From Bryobacterales bacterium (lineage in GTDB: Bacteria > Acidobacteriota > Terriglobia > Bryobacterales > Bryobacteraceae): a stretch of 64,000 nucleotides of DNA. Below the pieces are notes generated by a model. It was not told the origin of the DNA. It made no database searches and saw only the letters and a list, made by a program, of their open reading frames with translations. Below, one piece after another: positions 1-10,878 of the stretch. Positions within the stretch are counted from its first letter, which is position 1. The number at the start of each line of letters is the position of its first letter. The DNA is taken from contig CANFEY010000003.1 of the NCBI GenBank assembly GCA_947446025.1, positions 62,001 through 126,000 of the forward strand, in the 5' to 3' direction. The position numbers were made by a program, and so were the translations under genes.

Positions 1-531
1 TTTGCCCCACTTCCAAAGATTCTTGCGGTAATTGAGGTCGCAGGTGACGATGAGTTCGGCGGCCTTTGCGGCGCGCACGGATTCGACAGCCAACGCCGCC
101 GCGGATTCGCTGATGGCCGGGGTGATGCCGGTGATGTGAAAGAGGCCTGCTCCGTTGAAGATCGCGGCCCAATCGAAGTCCCCCGGCTTGGCGAGCGTCA
201 TGCTGCTGCCCGCGCGGTCGTAGACCACTTTCGAGGGGCGCTGACTCGCGCCGTGCTCCACGAAGTAGATTCCCATGCGGCCGGCTGCGCGTACTACGTC
301 CGCGGTATCCACGCCGAAGCTGCGCAACTGAGCCACGCATGCATCCGCCAAGGGATTGGCGGGCAGCGCCGTCACAAACGCGGCGGGTTGGCCAAGAGAC
401 GCCAGAGCGACGGCGACGTTGGCTTCCCCGCCCCCGAAGGTCGCGGCCAACTGCGGCGATTGCAGAAACCGCTCAAACCCAGGCGGCGCGAGGCGCAGCA
501 GGATCTCGCCGAAGGTGATCACTTTCTTCAC
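1..531 (-). CDS. kdgK: 2-keto-3-deoxygluconate kinase, PfkB family (C-terminus beyond window)
   Basis: The reverse strand from 531 encodes 177 residues of a PfkB-family sugar kinase and runs off the window edge. The N-terminus reads VKKVITFGEILLRLAPPG, followed by a FGGGEANVAVALASLG substrate-binding segment and a DLNYRKNLW motif; this is the pattern of KDG kinases, which phosphorylate 2-keto-3-deoxygluconate to KDPG. The start is GTG at 531. It overlaps the TGA of the aldolase gene upstream (GTGA), so the two are probably translationally coupled. The neighbouring KDPG aldolase supports an Entner-Doudoroff or uronate-catabolism role. The ATP-site glycine motif lies outside the window, so a different PfkB specificity cannot be fully excluded. 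Confidence 0.85.
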   Translation of the reverse strand, partial: MKKVITFGEILLRLAPPGFERFLQSPQLAATFGGGEANVAVALASLGQPAAFVTALPANPLADACVAQLRSFGVDTADVVRAAGRMGIYFVEHGASQRPSKVVYDRAGSSMTLAKPGDFDWAAIFNGAGLFHITGITPAISESAAALAVESVRAAKAAELIVTCDLNYRKNLWKWGK

Positions 532-1175
532 GAGCGTGCCTCCTGAATGGCCGCGAGGAAGCGTTTTGAAAGCTGGGTGATCGATTTGTAATCGCCGGTC
601 TTCGCGCCTGCGATCAGGTTGCCGCCGACGCCCACGGCCACCGCGCCGGCCGCGATCCACGTCGCCACGTTGTCGATGCTGACGCCGCCGGTGGGCATCA
701 GCGCGGCCTGCGGCAACGGAGCCATCACGGCTTTCAAAAACGTTGGGCCTAAAGTTTCGCCAGGGAAGACTTTGAGGATTTCACAACCGCACTCCATGGC
801 TTCGACCACTTCGCGCGGCGTGGCAACACCGGGCATGTAGGCGATCTGATAGCGGTTCGCCAGCCGAGCCGTTTCCGCGCTCAACGCGGGGCTCACCAGG
901 AATTGCGCGCCAGCTAGAATCGCGATGCGCGCGGTCTCCGGATCCAGGACTGTGCCCGCGCCAATGGCGATGTGCTCGGGCTTGTAACGCTTGGCAAGGC
1001 TCTCGATCACGGACGCAGCGGCGGGCACAGTGAAGGTCACTTCCAGCGCAGCCACTCCGCCTTCGGCGCAGGCGTCGGCGATGCGGGCCGCTTGCTCGGT
1101 GGAATCAGTGCGAACAATGGCGACAAGACCGGATTCGACAACTCGGCTCAACACGGTGAGCTTTTGGATCGGCAT
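528..1175 (-). CDS. eda: KDPG/KHG aldolase (Entner-Doudoroff)
   Basis: A 215-residue class I aldolase, the usual length for Eda. It cleaves 2-keto-3-deoxy-6-phosphogluconate to pyruvate and glyceraldehyde-3-phosphate. Visible signatures are ALEVTF around residue 45 (catalytic Glu region), IGAGTVLD near 71-78, the Schiff-base lysine K135 in ILKVFPGE, and a phosphate-binding MPTGGVS motif. The start is ATG at 1175, only 8 nt after the stop of the large exported protein gene, so it may share that transcript. Its TGA overlaps the kdgK GTG start. The product is cytoplasmic. Confidence 0.93.
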   Translation of the reverse strand: MPIQKLTVLSRVVESGLVAIVRTDSTEQAARIADACAEGGVAALEVTFTVPAAASVIESLAKRYKPEHIAIGAGTVLDPETARIAILAGAQFLVSPALSAETARLANRYQIAYMPGVATPREVVEAMECGCEILKVFPGETLGPTFLKAVMAPLPQAALMPTGGVSIDNVATWIAAGAVAVGVGGNLIAGAKTGDYKSITQLSKRFLAAIQEARS

Positions 1176-1183
1176 CTGCCCGA

Positions 1184-4100
1184 TTATTGCACTACCGTTA
1201 GCGTAGTGACATTCGCGGTGTACGCGCCCTGTTTCACCGCAACGTCGAGGGGAGCGTTCAACCGCGCGTTATCCGGCACTTTGAAGTTGATCTGGTAAAG
1301 CCCGACGCCGCCCGGTGTCAACCCCGAGAAGACCACCTGCACGGGTGCCCCATCCACGGTAACCGTCGGGACAACGGTCAGCACCGGCAGCGGGGAAGTT
1401 CCAGGTGAAGGAGCACCGCTGGCCACCAGTTGATTCGTGCCGCCTAAACCGACCAAGTACATGATAAGAAATTCGTCGCGCTTGGCGGGATTGGCGTTGT
1501 CCACCAACACGAAGTTCGAATGCTGCGCGATCAAGCGGCCGTCAGAAAATGCGGCCACGCCGGGCTGCACAGCCACCACGTCGATCTGGTCAGGAATGGT
1601 GAGCGCTCCGTTGGCGCTGACCAGGATCGGATAGCTGCGGTTCGCCACCAGTTCGTTCGGCAATTGGACCACCAGTTGTCCAGCACTCACGTAATATAGC
1701 GGAGCCTCATACGGACCCACCAGGACACTGGTGTTCTTGTAGTTGGTCGCCAGCGGCACGGAGCCTGTGGATTCGGCCACCGCGGCCAAGTCAGTGCCGT
1801 ACATCTGCGCAACGAGCCCAGGTGCCAACAGTCCGCCGAGCTTGGGGTCCAGGTTGTGAATCGTCCCGTCGCGGAACAGCGTGGGCACCTTGTTCTCTTT
1901 CACCGAACCGGTGAGCACCGCGCGGGCCTCCGGGAATTCGGCGTTCAGCGAGCTGAATGTGACGTTGGCTTGCTCCAGCGGAGTGCCGGGTTGCCAGGTG
2001 CCGGAGTAGACTCCGGTGATGCCGTCCGCATCCAGCGTCATGGGCGGATCGCCGTTCGAGAAGCGCGCTACCACGGTGGCGTTGGAAACGGCGGCACCGC
2101 AGTTATCGCGGACCTCCACGGTCAGCGTGGCGGGCCAGCCCGCGGGGACAGTGAAGTTCTTGGCTAGTCCCGTGGTCCCCACAGCCATGCGGTTCGCGGA
2201 GCAGGCTGCCGCGCGCGTTGATCCGGTCTGTGCCTCAGAAGACGCATCGGTCACTACCAGCATTACCGGGAGCGTCTGCGATGCGTCAACGGACGACACG
2301 GTGACTTCGCCGCGATAGATGCCGGCAGTAAGCGAACGCGGGTCCACCGCGATGGCCAGCGAAGCCGTTTGCGTGGATGACACGTTGCCTGAGAGCGCAG
2401 AGACCGAGAGCCATGCCGCGCCGTCAGTGGTAGAAGCGGCTGCCTGGTACGGAATCGCGGACTGGCTGGTCGCGTTCAACGCGACCAAACGCCGTGAGCC
2501 GGCGCCGCCCGTCAAAGCAGTGAACACGAATCCACCCGCGTCGAGCTCCAGATCCGGCGCTTGAGTCACAGGGCGTACCTGCAACACCGCGACCACATAG
2601 CGAAGCCCCGCTGCGCCCGTCACCCGCAGCAATCCATAGTACGCGCCCGGCCGGAGACTCGCCGTGGATGGGTTCACCGTCACGCGAATGAGTCCCGGGG
2701 CAGTCGACGTTGCCGAGCCACTCGACCCGGTGAAAGAAAAATACTCGCCACCGCGGATCCACTCCGCTGACCACAGCAGGCTCGACCCCGGCTCGCCGTT
2801 CAGTACCTTGATTTCGCGCGCCGCCAACGTCCGCACGCCTTCGCGCATGGAAAATCGCACCGCGGTCGGCGTCACATCCAATTGCGGACCCGCCGGCACC
2901 ACGCGCAACGTCACCGGCACATCCACGCTATTGAAGGCTGACGTAAACCGGACCACGTCGCGGTAGATTCCTTCGGGCAGACCCGTGCTGTCCATCGAAA
3001 TCCGCACGCCCGTGCCCGCCGGACCCGCAGTGGCAGAGGCTGGCGTGACCGACGTGATCCACGAACTGCGCGCAAGAACGGCGCTGGAAAACGGCAACGC
3101 GCCGCCGCCACCAGCGTTCCGCAAAACCAGGGATGCGTCCCGCTTTGCCGGACTGGGCACGCGCGTGACGATGGTGAGGCGCGCAGCCGACGATTCCAAA
3201 CGCGGCGTGGCGGATTTGACCACTAGCGTCACCGTCACTTCCACCGGCGGCACGCTGGAGTTCCCCACTAACGCCACTCGGATACGCGCTGTGTAGGTGC
3301 CTTCCGGCAGGTTCGCGGGATCCACACCAACCGTAACCAATCCAGGAGCCGCGCCGGTCAACGGAGTGATCTGCAACCACGCAGGCGTCCCGCCATCGAC
3401 GGTTACGGTGAACGGTTGTGCGTTCTGCGCCGAAGCGACCCGAAACGCCTGCAACGCGGGAACGGAGCCACCCAGCACCGCGCTGAATTCCAACTTCGAC
3501 AGCGACGTCTGCAGCAGAGACCCGGCGGCCCCTACGGCAATGGTGAACTGTGTGGTCACAGAACCTTGCGCGCTATCCCGCACCGTGGCGGAAAAGCTGA
3601 ACGTGCCCGCCAGCGCGGGCGTCCCCGCTAGCACTCCCAAGGAACTCAGCGTGAGCCCTGGCGCAGGCGTAGTCGGCAATGCCGTAAAGGTGTACGGAGG
3701 CAGACCGCCCGTTGCCGTAATCGCTTGTGAATACGCGGCCCCTACCGCGCCACTGGGAATCGATGTCGTGACAAACCCCAAGGGGTCTCTAGGAGCAGAC
3801 ACGGCAAATGCCAGCGGATTATTGAAGCGCGGGATGGGACTATTGTCGGCAACCTGCGACGAGTTCACCGGAGCCAGCGCCACTTCCCCAACCAGGGACG
3901 AAACGAAAGGCGCGCCGGACGCGTAGCTGAACGTGAACGGCACTGCCAGCGTCTCCACCGCCGTCGCCGAACTCTGCGTGATCTCGTAGACTGCGAACAC
4001 CTGTCCTTTGTCACTGCCCAGCACGTTGCTAGAAGCGGCGCTGAATGCACCAATTCCGTTCGCATCCACTGCCACCAGGCGCGCAACGCCCGACGAGCCG

Positions 4101-5041
4101 AAGTTCACGGTCAGTGGAGCCGTCACGGTAGCTGCGGCGGGCACTCCCGCCAACCCGATCCGCACCCGCGTTCCGTTATCCGCAAGACCGGCGAAGGAAA
4201 GGTTCCCGCGCGGCGATGCAGCTAGGTTCGGATTGTAGAAGCCCGTTTCAAAACTATGGCCCACCTCGCCCGGCGAAGCCTGCGGCGTGGCACCGGGACC
4301 AGAGGAAGAATTCGCCTTCAGAACGTTCGCGAACTGCTCAGCGACGTTCACCGTGAATTTGGAAAGCCGCCCGCCGGTTGCTTCCGCTCCGCCGGCCGAA
4401 GCAATGACCGCAGTCTGCGGTACCGCGACAATGTGGGTCGGGTTGGTCACAGTGATCGGAATCTGCCCGCTGGGCAAGCTGACAGAGACGGATATGTTGC
4501 CCGCAGTGAGCGCAGCCACCCGCAGATTCGTGAACCGGAAGACGCGCGTGGCTCCTCCGCCCGGCGGATCGAAGGGAATGCCGCGCCACGCCAGAACGTT
4601 CCCGTTGTATTCCGCTTGGAACACATTCGGACGCCCAGCGGCCCCGTCGTAGGTCCGTTGCGGATTGCCCGTGCTCACCACCGTGCAAATCCCATTCGAG
4701 GTCAGGCATGCCGATTGTGTGAGGGGCTGCGGCTCATCCACCACCAGCAGCGCATCCGCCCAACCAACAGAAAGCGGCCGGCTGGTGGCAGTGGTGCCGA
4801 ACGTCAGCAGCCACGTCATCGGCTGCACCACCTGACCTTGCCCAGTGGGAAAGCCGCCTGTACACGTCACCACAAGATCCGCCGAGCGCTCCGCCGCGCC
4901 GCCCGCACGGACCGTGATCGCGCTGGCAGCCGCGTTGCAGATCACTTGTGAAGTCTGCGCAAACCCAGGAAGGCATGCAGCCATCCAAAGGACTCCAAGA
5001 GAGCCTATCGTGCGCCAACCGCTACTGAGCGCGTGAGTCAC
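1184..5041 (-). CDS. Giant exported Ig/BACON-repeat protein with TIGR03437 (Solibacter C-terminal) domain
   Basis: A 1,285-residue predicted extracellular protein starting with GTG at 5041. The signal peptide contains GSLGVLWMAACLPGFAQ. A putative-Ig (He_PIG-like) domain follows around residues 420-505, where the motif GAVGAAYSQAITATGG is seen. After it come several BACON-like repeats of about 100 residues with the recurring pattern GxVTVxVDPxxLPxGxYxxxIRV. The last ~230 residues (LLAPGLVAQMYGTDLA, then LYYVSAGQLVVQLP and GLYQINFKVP) match the TIGR03437 domain typical of Solibacter-type acidobacteria. The function is unknown; adhesion or polymer binding is plausible. The divergent beta-barrel gene starts only 19 bp away, so promoters for both genes must lie inside the opposing reading frame or in that tiny gap. 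Confidence 0.8.
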   Translation of the reverse strand: MTHALSSGWRTIGSLGVLWMAACLPGFAQTSQVICNAAASAITVRAGGAAERSADLVVTCTGGFPTGQGQVVQPMTWLLTFGTTATSRPLSVGWADALLVVDEPQPLTQSACLTSNGICTVVSTGNPQRTYDGAAGRPNVFQAEYNGNVLAWRGIPFDPPGGGATRVFRFTNLRVAALTAGNISVSVSLPSGQIPITVTNPTHIVAVPQTAVIASAGGAEATGGRLSKFTVNVAEQFANVLKANSSSGPGATPQASPGEVGHSFETGFYNPNLAASPRGNLSFAGLADNGTRVRIGLAGVPAAATVTAPLTVNFGSSGVARLVAVDANGIGAFSAASSNVLGSDKGQVFAVYEITQSSATAVETLAVPFTFSYASGAPFVSSLVGEVALAPVNSSQVADNSPIPRFNNPLAFAVSAPRDPLGFVTTSIPSGAVGAAYSQAITATGGLPPYTFTALPTTPAPGLTLSSLGVLAGTPALAGTFSFSATVRDSAQGSVTTQFTIAVGAAGSLLQTSLSKLEFSAVLGGSVPALQAFRVASAQNAQPFTVTVDGGTPAWLQITPLTGAAPGLVTVGVDPANLPEGTYTARIRVALVGNSSVPPVEVTVTLVVKSATPRLESSAARLTIVTRVPSPAKRDASLVLRNAGGGGALPFSSAVLARSSWITSVTPASATAGPAGTGVRISMDSTGLPEGIYRDVVRFTSAFNSVDVPVTLRVVPAGPQLDVTPTAVRFSMREGVRTLAAREIKVLNGEPGSSLLWSAEWIRGGEYFSFTGSSGSATSTAPGLIRVTVNPSTASLRPGAYYGLLRVTGAAGLRYVVAVLQVRPVTQAPDLELDAGGFVFTALTGGAGSRRLVALNATSQSAIPYQAAASTTDGAAWLSVSALSGNVSSTQTASLAIAVDPRSLTAGIYRGEVTVSSVDASQTLPVMLVVTDASSEAQTGSTRAAACSANRMAVGTTGLAKNFTVPAGWPATLTVEVRDNCGAAVSNATVVARFSNGDPPMTLDADGITGVYSGTWQPGTPLEQANVTFSSLNAEFPEARAVLTGSVKENKVPTLFRDGTIHNLDPKLGGLLAPGLVAQMYGTDLAAVAESTGSVPLATNYKNTSVLVGPYEAPLYYVSAGQLVVQLPNELVANRSYPILVSANGALTIPDQIDVVAVQPGVAAFSDGRLIAQHSNFVLVDNANPAKRDEFLIMYLVGLGGTNQLVASGAPSPGTSPLPVLTVVPTVTVDGAPVQVVFSGLTPGGVGLYQINFKVPDNARLNAPLDVAVKQGAYTANVTTLTVVQ

Positions 5042-5060
5042 AGTGTTAAGATAACCTCAA

Positions 5061-7139
5061 TTGTACCAGCCGCGTCCCATTACCGGCGTACTAGTAGCCG
5101 CACTATGCGGGACGGCGCTTGTGTCGGCACAAATCTCTCCTGACCAACGAATCCCCCGGCAAATCGCAACGCAAACCGCGGCGGCGCAGGGGATCTTGCG
5201 CAATCCGCAAGGCTTGGCGCTGGGTGGGGCCCGCATCCTGCTGGAGCCGCTGGCAGGCGGAACTTCCATAACTACCAACAGTACGGGCGACGGCGTGTTT
5301 CGGATGTTGGATATCCCACCAGGCAGTTATCGCTTGACCGTTTCGCTGGTAGCCCACCGCCAGTTGCTGCGCGAGCGCGTCACCATCGGCGCGGGCGAAA
5401 TTTTCGTGATGGAAGAGACGCTGATTCCGATGGAGTTCGTGCTGAGCTCGCTGCGACCGGAACCCGATCCGCCCAGCGTCTACCGCAATGGACCGCTGGT
5501 GCGTATGCCGCTCGAGGTCTCCGTTGCCCCGCCTGTGGACGTGGACATCCCGCCTGCCGACATAGTGTTTTCGAGCGCCGCGAATCGCTGGGCTTATGAG
5601 TTTCCTGAGTATTCGCGCTACTCCACCGGCACGGACGTGCCGATCACCAAGGGCCGGCGTTTCGACCCGTTCAATCGCAACAAGCTGAAGGGCGACTACC
5701 CCGTGCTGGGCCAGAAGACCTTTCTCACGCTCACCGGCAAGAGCGAGACCTTCGCCGATGGGCGCCGCTTGCCCACCACCAGCAATCTGGCTTCCAGCGA
5801 TCCGGACGCCGAGGAGTTCTTTGGACGCTTCGGGCAGTTCTTCCTTTCGCAGAACATCAGCTTCTCCGCCGACCTGGTGCATGGCGACACCTCATACCGC
5901 CCCGCCGACTGGCGCGTAAAGTTCACGCCGGAGATCAACCTCAACTACCTCAAGGTTCGCGAGAACGGAATCGTCAACGTAGACCCGCGCCGCGGCACCA
6001 CGCGTTTCGATACAAAGATCGCCCTGCAGGAAGCCTTCGTCGAAGCGCGCTTGAAGACGCTGAGCAACAACTTCGATTTCGTCTCCGCCCGCGCCGGCAT
6101 TCAGACCTTCAACAGCGACTTCCGAGGCTTCATTTTCAACGATCAGGAGCCCGGCCTGCGCGTCTTCGGAAACCTGCGGGCCAACCGCTACCAGTACAAC
6201 CTGGCCTACTTCGCGATGTTAGAGAAGGACACCAACAGCGGCCTGAACACCATGGCCTATCGCGGCAGACAGGTCTTCGTAGCCAACGTCTACCGCCAGG
6301 ATTTCCTGAAGGCCGGCTACACGCTTCAGGCCAGCTTCCACCACGACAAGGACGACGCAACATTACAGTTCGACACGAATCGCTTCCTTGTCCGCCCCGC
6401 AGCCATTGGCCTCGCGAAGCCGCACGCCATCCGGTCTTACTACTACGGCGTAACCGGCGACGGCCACTTGGGCCGCATCAATCTATCGCACGCGTTCTAC
6501 CAGGTGACCGGCTACGATTCGCGCAATCCCATTGCGGGCCGGCGTACCAGCATCAACGCGCAGATGGCGGCAGGCGAGGTTTCCATCGACAAGGATTGGC
6601 TCCGTCTGCGCGCATCAGTGTTCTTCGCCTCGGGCGACAGCAACCCGCGCGACGGCACCGCGCGTGGCTTCGATTCCATCTTGGACAACACCAACTTCGC
6701 GGGCGGCGTCTTCTCGTTCTGGAATCGCGAAGGCCTGCGGCTGACCGGCTCCGGCGTGGGTTTGGTGCAGGGCGGCAGCTTGATTCCGTCCCTGCGCTCC
6801 AGCAAGACACAGGGCCAGGCCAGCTTCGTTAACCCCGGCCTGCTGCTCTACAACGGCGGCGCGGACATCGAACTTACTCCAAAACTCCGAGCCATCCTCA
6901 ACTTCAGCACCGTGCAATTCCACCACACCCAACCGCTGGAGCTGACGCTGTTCCAAGCCCCCATCGGCCGCAACGTCGGTGCGGACACCGGCCTTGGCTT
7001 CTCCTATCGCCCCGCGCTTTCCGAAAATATGACCGTCCTGGGCGGCTTCAACGCCTTCAAACCCTTCGGCGGCTTCCGCAACATTTACGAAAGCCCGATG
7101 CTCTACTCGGTATTCTCCAATGTCAAATTCCAATTCTAA
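5061..7139 (+). CDS. Outer-membrane beta-barrel protein with N-terminal carboxypeptidase-regulatory-like domain (candidate cytochrome porin)
   Basis: A 692-residue protein starting with TTG at 5061; an in-frame TAA at 5052 excludes anything earlier. It has a signal peptide ([18 protein letters not shown]). Residues ~40-120 form a carboxypeptidase-regulatory-like Ig fold ([12 protein letters not shown]). The remaining ~550 residues are alternating, aromatic-rich strands, and the protein ends VFSNVKFQF; a C-terminal Phe is the usual outer-membrane beta-barrel assembly signal. It is followed by, and overlaps, a ten-haem cytochrome gene, which recalls porin-cytochrome conduits in which a barrel houses a multihaem wire. 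It shares no recognised sequence with MtrB that I can see. The barrel fold is inferred from composition and terminus; the conduit role is inferred from context. Confidence 0.65.
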   Translation: MYQPRPITGVLVAALCGTALVSAQISPDQRIPRQIATQTAAAQGILRNPQGLALGGARILLEPLAGGTSITTNSTGDGVFRMLDIPPGSYRLTVSLVAHRQLLRERVTIGAGEIFVMEETLIPMEFVLSSLRPEPDPPSVYRNGPLVRMPLEVSVAPPVDVDIPPADIVFSSAANRWAYEFPEYSRYSTGTDVPITKGRRFDPFNRNKLKGDYPVLGQKTFLTLTGKSETFADGRRLPTTSNLASSDPDAEEFFGRFGQFFLSQNISFSADLVHGDTSYRPADWRVKFTPEINLNYLKVRENGIVNVDPRRGTTRFDTKIALQEAFVEARLKTLSNNFDFVSARAGIQTFNSDFRGFIFNDQEPGLRVFGNLRANRYQYNLAYFAMLEKDTNSGLNTMAYRGRQVFVANVYRQDFLKAGYTLQASFHHDKDDATLQFDTNRFLVRPAAIGLAKPHAIRSYYYGVTGDGHLGRINLSHAFYQVTGYDSRNPIAGRRTSINAQMAAGEVSIDKDWLRLRASVFFASGDSNPRDGTARGFDSILDNTNFAGGVFSFWNREGLRLTGSGVGLVQGGSLIPSLRSSKTQGQASFVNPGLLLYNGGADIELTPKLRAILNFSTVQFHHTQPLELTLFQAPIGRNVGADTGLGFSYRPALSENMTVLGGFNAFKPFGGFRNIYESPMLYSVFSNVKFQF

Positions 7140-10100
7140 CGTCTGCCCGCTCCGTAACAGTCGCAGCTCCGTTCCGCCCCCGTCCAGCACTGAACCGCGA
7201 CCTTTAGGAAGCGGACAGACGCTCGCATACTCAATCGCCGCAGCCATCCTAGTGCTAACCCTAACCACCCCCCTGCGGCCGCAACAGCCCGCGCAGTCCG
7301 ACGTAGCCAGCCAGAGCACCGGCTGCATCTCCTGCCACGGCACCACCGAAGCCGCCAGCATGCACCCCAGTGGCACAGTCCACATAGGCTGCGCATTCTG
7401 CCACGGTGGCAACCCCGCCATCCAGCGAGCCGAAGGCCCCATTCAAAACAACGCGGCGTACAGCCAAGCCAAACAACAAGCCCACCCCAAGCCCCGCATC
7501 CCCGAACTCTTCCGCTCTACCGCCAACGCCGTCCGCCCCTACGCGAAGTGGCTCGACGAAAGTGAAGAATACATCCGCTTCGTCAACCCCGGCGACCTGC
7601 GCGTAGCCGAAAAAACCTGTGGCTCCGCCGGCTGCCACGTGAGCGAAGTCCGCAACGTTTCCACCAGCATGATGACCCACGGCGGCATGTTGTGGGGTGC
7701 CGCGCTTTACAACAACGGAGCGTTTCCCCTCAAGGACGCCCACTTCGGCGAAAGCTACGCGTCCGACGGTTCGCCGCGCAAAATCACAGCCTACCCGCCG
7801 CCCACCGTGGATCAAACCTTAAAGAAAGGCCTGCTTCCTTTCTTGGAACCGCTGGCCCGTTGGGAAGTCTCACAGCCCGGCAATATTCTGAGAGTCTTCG
7901 AACGCGGCGGATTCGGACGCGTGGAGATCGGCAACCCGGCCCTCGAATCCGAAGCCGGCCGCCCCGACGACAAACTCAGTGACCGCGGCTTGGGCACGCA
8001 ACTCCGCACCGACCCCGTCTTCATCGGTCTGCAAAAGACGCGGCTGCTCGACCCGTTGCTGTCGCAGCCCGGCACCAATGACCACGCGGGCGACTACCGT
8101 CAGAGCGGCTGCACCGCCTGCCACGTCATCTACGCCAATGATCGCGACCCCGTGCACTCCGGCCGCTACGCCGAGTTCGGCAATCAAGGCCGCAGCTCGC
8201 AGTCTGATCCCACCATCTCCAAGACCGAGTCCGGCCATCCAATTAAACACGAGTTCACGCGGTCCATACCGACCTCGCAGTGCATCGTGTGCCATATCCA
8301 CCCCGGCACCAACATGGTCGCGAGCTACCTCGGACTCACCTGGTGGGACAGCGAAACCGACGGCAAGCTGATGTATCCTGCCGAACAGCGCAAGCTCACC
8401 GACGACGACCGCTTCAAAGCCTGGCAGCAGAATCCGCAAGGTGCCGCTGCGCGCGGCCTCTGGCTCGACAACGATTTCCTGCAGAGACTGACAAGCCTCA
8501 ACTCAAAACTCGACAACACCCAGTTCGCCGATTTCAACGGTCACGGCTGGGTCTACCGGGGCGTCTACAAACGCGACCGCAAGGGCAACCTGCTCGACGC
8601 CACCGACAAAGTGGTCGCCCCCGACGATCCGAAAAAGTTCGATAAGGCCGTCCACCTCATGGACATCCACCTCGAAAAAGGCATGCACTGCACCGACTGT
8701 CACTTCCAGGCGGACGCGCACGGCAACGGCAACCTGTATGGCGAAACGCGCAATGCGGTCGAGATCGATTGCGTGGATTGCCACGGCACCATCAAGCAGA
8801 AGGCGACTCTTCTAACCTCCGCCGCAGCAGCTCCGCAAGGCGGCACCAACATGGCGCTTTCCCGCACTGGCACAGGGCAACGCCGTTTCTATTGGGAGAA
8901 CGGCAAGCTCTTCCAGCGATCATCGGTCGAAGCCGGAAAGCAATGGGAAGTAGTGCAAGTGGTCGACACCATCACGCCCGGCAATGACCACTACAGCGAA
9001 GCCTCGCGCCTCGCAAAGACGATCACCCGCGATAACCAGACGTGGGGCTCCGGCCTCACGCCCGACGCCGAGCTCGCCCACTCCAACTCGAAGATGACGT
9101 GCTACGCCTGCCACTCTTCGTGGACCACCAGCTGCTTCGGCTGCCATCTTCCCATGCGTGCCAACGGCAAGTCGGCGATGACCCACAACGAGGGCCTCGA
9201 AACGCGCAACTACACTCAGTACAACTTCGACGTCCTTCGCGACGATATTTACATGCTGGGCGTCGACGGCTCGGTGACAGGCAATCGCATCGCTCCCACG
9301 CGCTCCACTTGCGCGGTCACGGTCAGTTCACAGAACGCGAATCGCGATTGGATGTATTACCAGCAACAAACTACTTCGGCCGAAGGCTTCAGCGGCTTCG
9401 GGTTTAGTTCCTACTATCCGCACACCGTGCGCGCTAAGGAAACGAAAACCTGCACGAGTTGCCACGTATCCAAGGAAGGCGACAACAACGCCTGGATGGC
9501 CCAGATCCTGATGCAGGGCACCAACCTGGTGAACACAATGGGCCGCTTCGTCTACGTCGCGGAAGGCAACAAGGGCCTCGAAGCAGTCGCCATCGCCGAA
9601 CGTGACGACCCGCCCGCCATCTTCGGCAGTGACCTGCACCAGCTCGCTTACCCAGAAGACTACAAGAAGCTGGTCGACAAGAAACATCGTGAGCTCGAAG
9701 AAGCCGACCACCACGCAGGCAACGTGCTCGACCTACAACTGCGCGGCGAGTATCTCTACGCAGCGCTCGGCAAAGACGGCTTCCGCGTCTACGACGTCGC
9801 CAACATTGAGAACAAAAACTTCTCCGAAAAGATCACCACGGCACCTTCGTCACCGCTAGGCCAGCGCTTCTACGTGAAGACGAAAAACGCCACTGCGGTG
9901 GCATCCCCCTCCACGCTCGCGGTCGATCCCCTCCGCAACCAGCTCCCCGAAAATCAGGAGCAGCCTATCGCCTTGATGTACGGTTTCCTCTACGTCACCG
10001 ATGCCGAAGAAGGCCTCGTCGTCATCGGCGATCCCGATCTCAAAGCCAAGCGCCCCGGTGTGCTCACGCTGCTCGACGGCGACCCAACCAACAATTTCTT

Positions 10101-10878
10101 GAAGCGTGCGACGACCTTCAATCCGAACGGCGCGTTGACCGGAGCCCGCCGCATCACCATTGCAGGCACCTACGCCTACATCCTCACGCCACGCGGTCTC
10201 GCCGTCGTCGACATCGCCAACCCGCTCGCGCCCAAGCTGACCGCACAAATTGCATTACCCGAGCCCACCGGCGTAGCCGTCCAGTTCCGCTATGCGTTTA
10301 TCACCGACCGCGAAGGCCTGAAGGTTCTCGACACCACCAAACTCGCCGAGCCGCGATTGCTAAGCGTCCGAGTGCCGCTCGAAGACGCCCGCAATCTCTA
10401 CGTCGCCCGAACCTACGCCTATGTCGCCGGAGGCAAGCAGGGCTTGGTGATCGTCGACGTCGAACGCCCCGAGCGCCCCCGCATCGAGCAAGTCTTCACC
10501 GCAGGCGGTGAGATACACGACACCCGCGACGTGAAGCTAGGCATGACCAACGCCAGCGCCTTCGCCTACCTCGCCGACGGCACAGGCGGCATGAAGATCG
10601 TGCAAATCTTCGCACCCACCGATAATCCCAACTACCTCGGCTTCAGCCCCAAGCCGACGCCGAAGCTCATCGCGACGTATCACACTCACGGTCCCGCGCT
10701 GATGCTATCGAAGGGAATCGACCGTGACCGCGCTGTCGACGAAAGCGGCAACCAAATCGCCGTCTTCAACCGGCGAGGCTCGCGGCCCTTCAACAAGCAG
10801 GAAGCCGAGCGCCTATTCCTTCACAACGGCCAATCCTACACCGTAACCGACGCTCCGCCAGGCCCGCCCCGGCGCTAA
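7120..10878 (+). CDS. Ten-haem c-type cytochrome with C-terminal LVIVD beta-propeller, exported
   Basis: A 1,252-residue protein with nine CXXCH sites (for example CISCH, CAFCH, CTACH, CFGCH, CTSCH) and one CX4CH site (CGSAGCH), all in the first ~790 residues. The C-terminal ~400 residues are LVIVD-type propeller repeats ([30 protein letters not shown]). A hydrophobic export segment ([11 protein letters not shown]) lies at residues ~38-48. The ATG at 7120 overlaps the barrel gene by 20 nt. Residues 8-34 are encoded by a REP-like hairpin (7140-7221), so the N-terminal extension is unusual. No better start is visible: the next in-frame candidate, a GTG, would destroy the signal segment. It is probably periplasmic or cell-surface and is the terminal electron carrier of the cluster. 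The gene converges with the decahaem gene through a 4-nt overlap. Confidence 0.85.
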   Translation: MSNSNSNVCPLRNSRSSVPPPSSTEPRPLGSGQTLAYSIAAAILVLTLTTPLRPQQPAQSDVASQSTGCISCHGTTEAASMHPSGTVHIGCAFCHGGNPAIQRAEGPIQNNAAYSQAKQQAHPKPRIPELFRSTANAVRPYAKWLDESEEYIRFVNPGDLRVAEKTCGSAGCHVSEVRNVSTSMMTHGGMLWGAALYNNGAFPLKDAHFGESYASDGSPRKITAYPPPTVDQTLKKGLLPFLEPLARWEVSQPGNILRVFERGGFGRVEIGNPALESEAGRPDDKLSDRGLGTQLRTDPVFIGLQKTRLLDPLLSQPGTNDHAGDYRQSGCTACHVIYANDRDPVHSGRYAEFGNQGRSSQSDPTISKTESGHPIKHEFTRSIPTSQCIVCHIHPGTNMVASYLGLTWWDSETDGKLMYPAEQRKLTDDDRFKAWQQNPQGAAARGLWLDNDFLQRLTSLNSKLDNTQFADFNGHGWVYRGVYKRDRKGNLLDATDKVVAPDDPKKFDKAVHLMDIHLEKGMHCTDCHFQADAHGNGNLYGETRNAVEIDCVDCHGTIKQKATLLTSAAAAPQGGTNMALSRTGTGQRRFYWENGKLFQRSSVEAGKQWEVVQVVDTITPGNDHYSEASRLAKTITRDNQTWGSGLTPDAELAHSNSKMTCYACHSSWTTSCFGCHLPMRANGKSAMTHNEGLETRNYTQYNFDVLRDDIYMLGVDGSVTGNRIAPTRSTCAVTVSSQNANRDWMYYQQQTTSAEGFSGFGFSSYYPHTVRAKETKTCTSCHVSKEGDNNAWMAQILMQGTNLVNTMGRFVYVAEGNKGLEAVAIAERDDPPAIFGSDLHQLAYPEDYKKLVDKKHRELEEADHHAGNVLDLQLRGEYLYAALGKDGFRVYDVANIENKNFSEKITTAPSSPLGQRFYVKTKNATAVASPSTLAVDPLRNQLPENQEQPIALMYGFLYVTDAEEGLVVIGDPDLKAKRPGVLTLLDGDPTNNFLKRATTFNPNGALTGARRITIAGTYAYILTPRGLAVVDIANPLAPKLTAQIALPEPTGVAVQFRYAFITDREGLKVLDTTKLAEPRLLSVRVPLEDARNLYVARTYAYVAGGKQGLVIVDVERPERPRIEQVFTAGGEIHDTRDVKLGMTNASAFAYLADGTGGMKIVQIFAPTDNPNYLGFSPKPTPKLIATYHTHGPALMLSKGIDRDRAVDESGNQIAVFNRRGSRPFNKQEAERLFLHNGQSYTVTDAPPGPPRR
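7140..7221. repeat. REP-like inverted pair, copy 1 (inside the cytochrome reading frame)
   Basis: The right arm (7185-7221) contains CACTGAACCGCGACC and GGAAGCGGACAGACG. The left arm (7140-7172) is a diverged reverse-complement copy beginning CGTCTGCCCGCTCCGTAAC. Together they can fold into a long imperfect hairpin directly after the barrel stop codon. The same unit recurs at 44742-44778 (single) and 48421-48499 (inverted pair). Confidence 0.75.
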
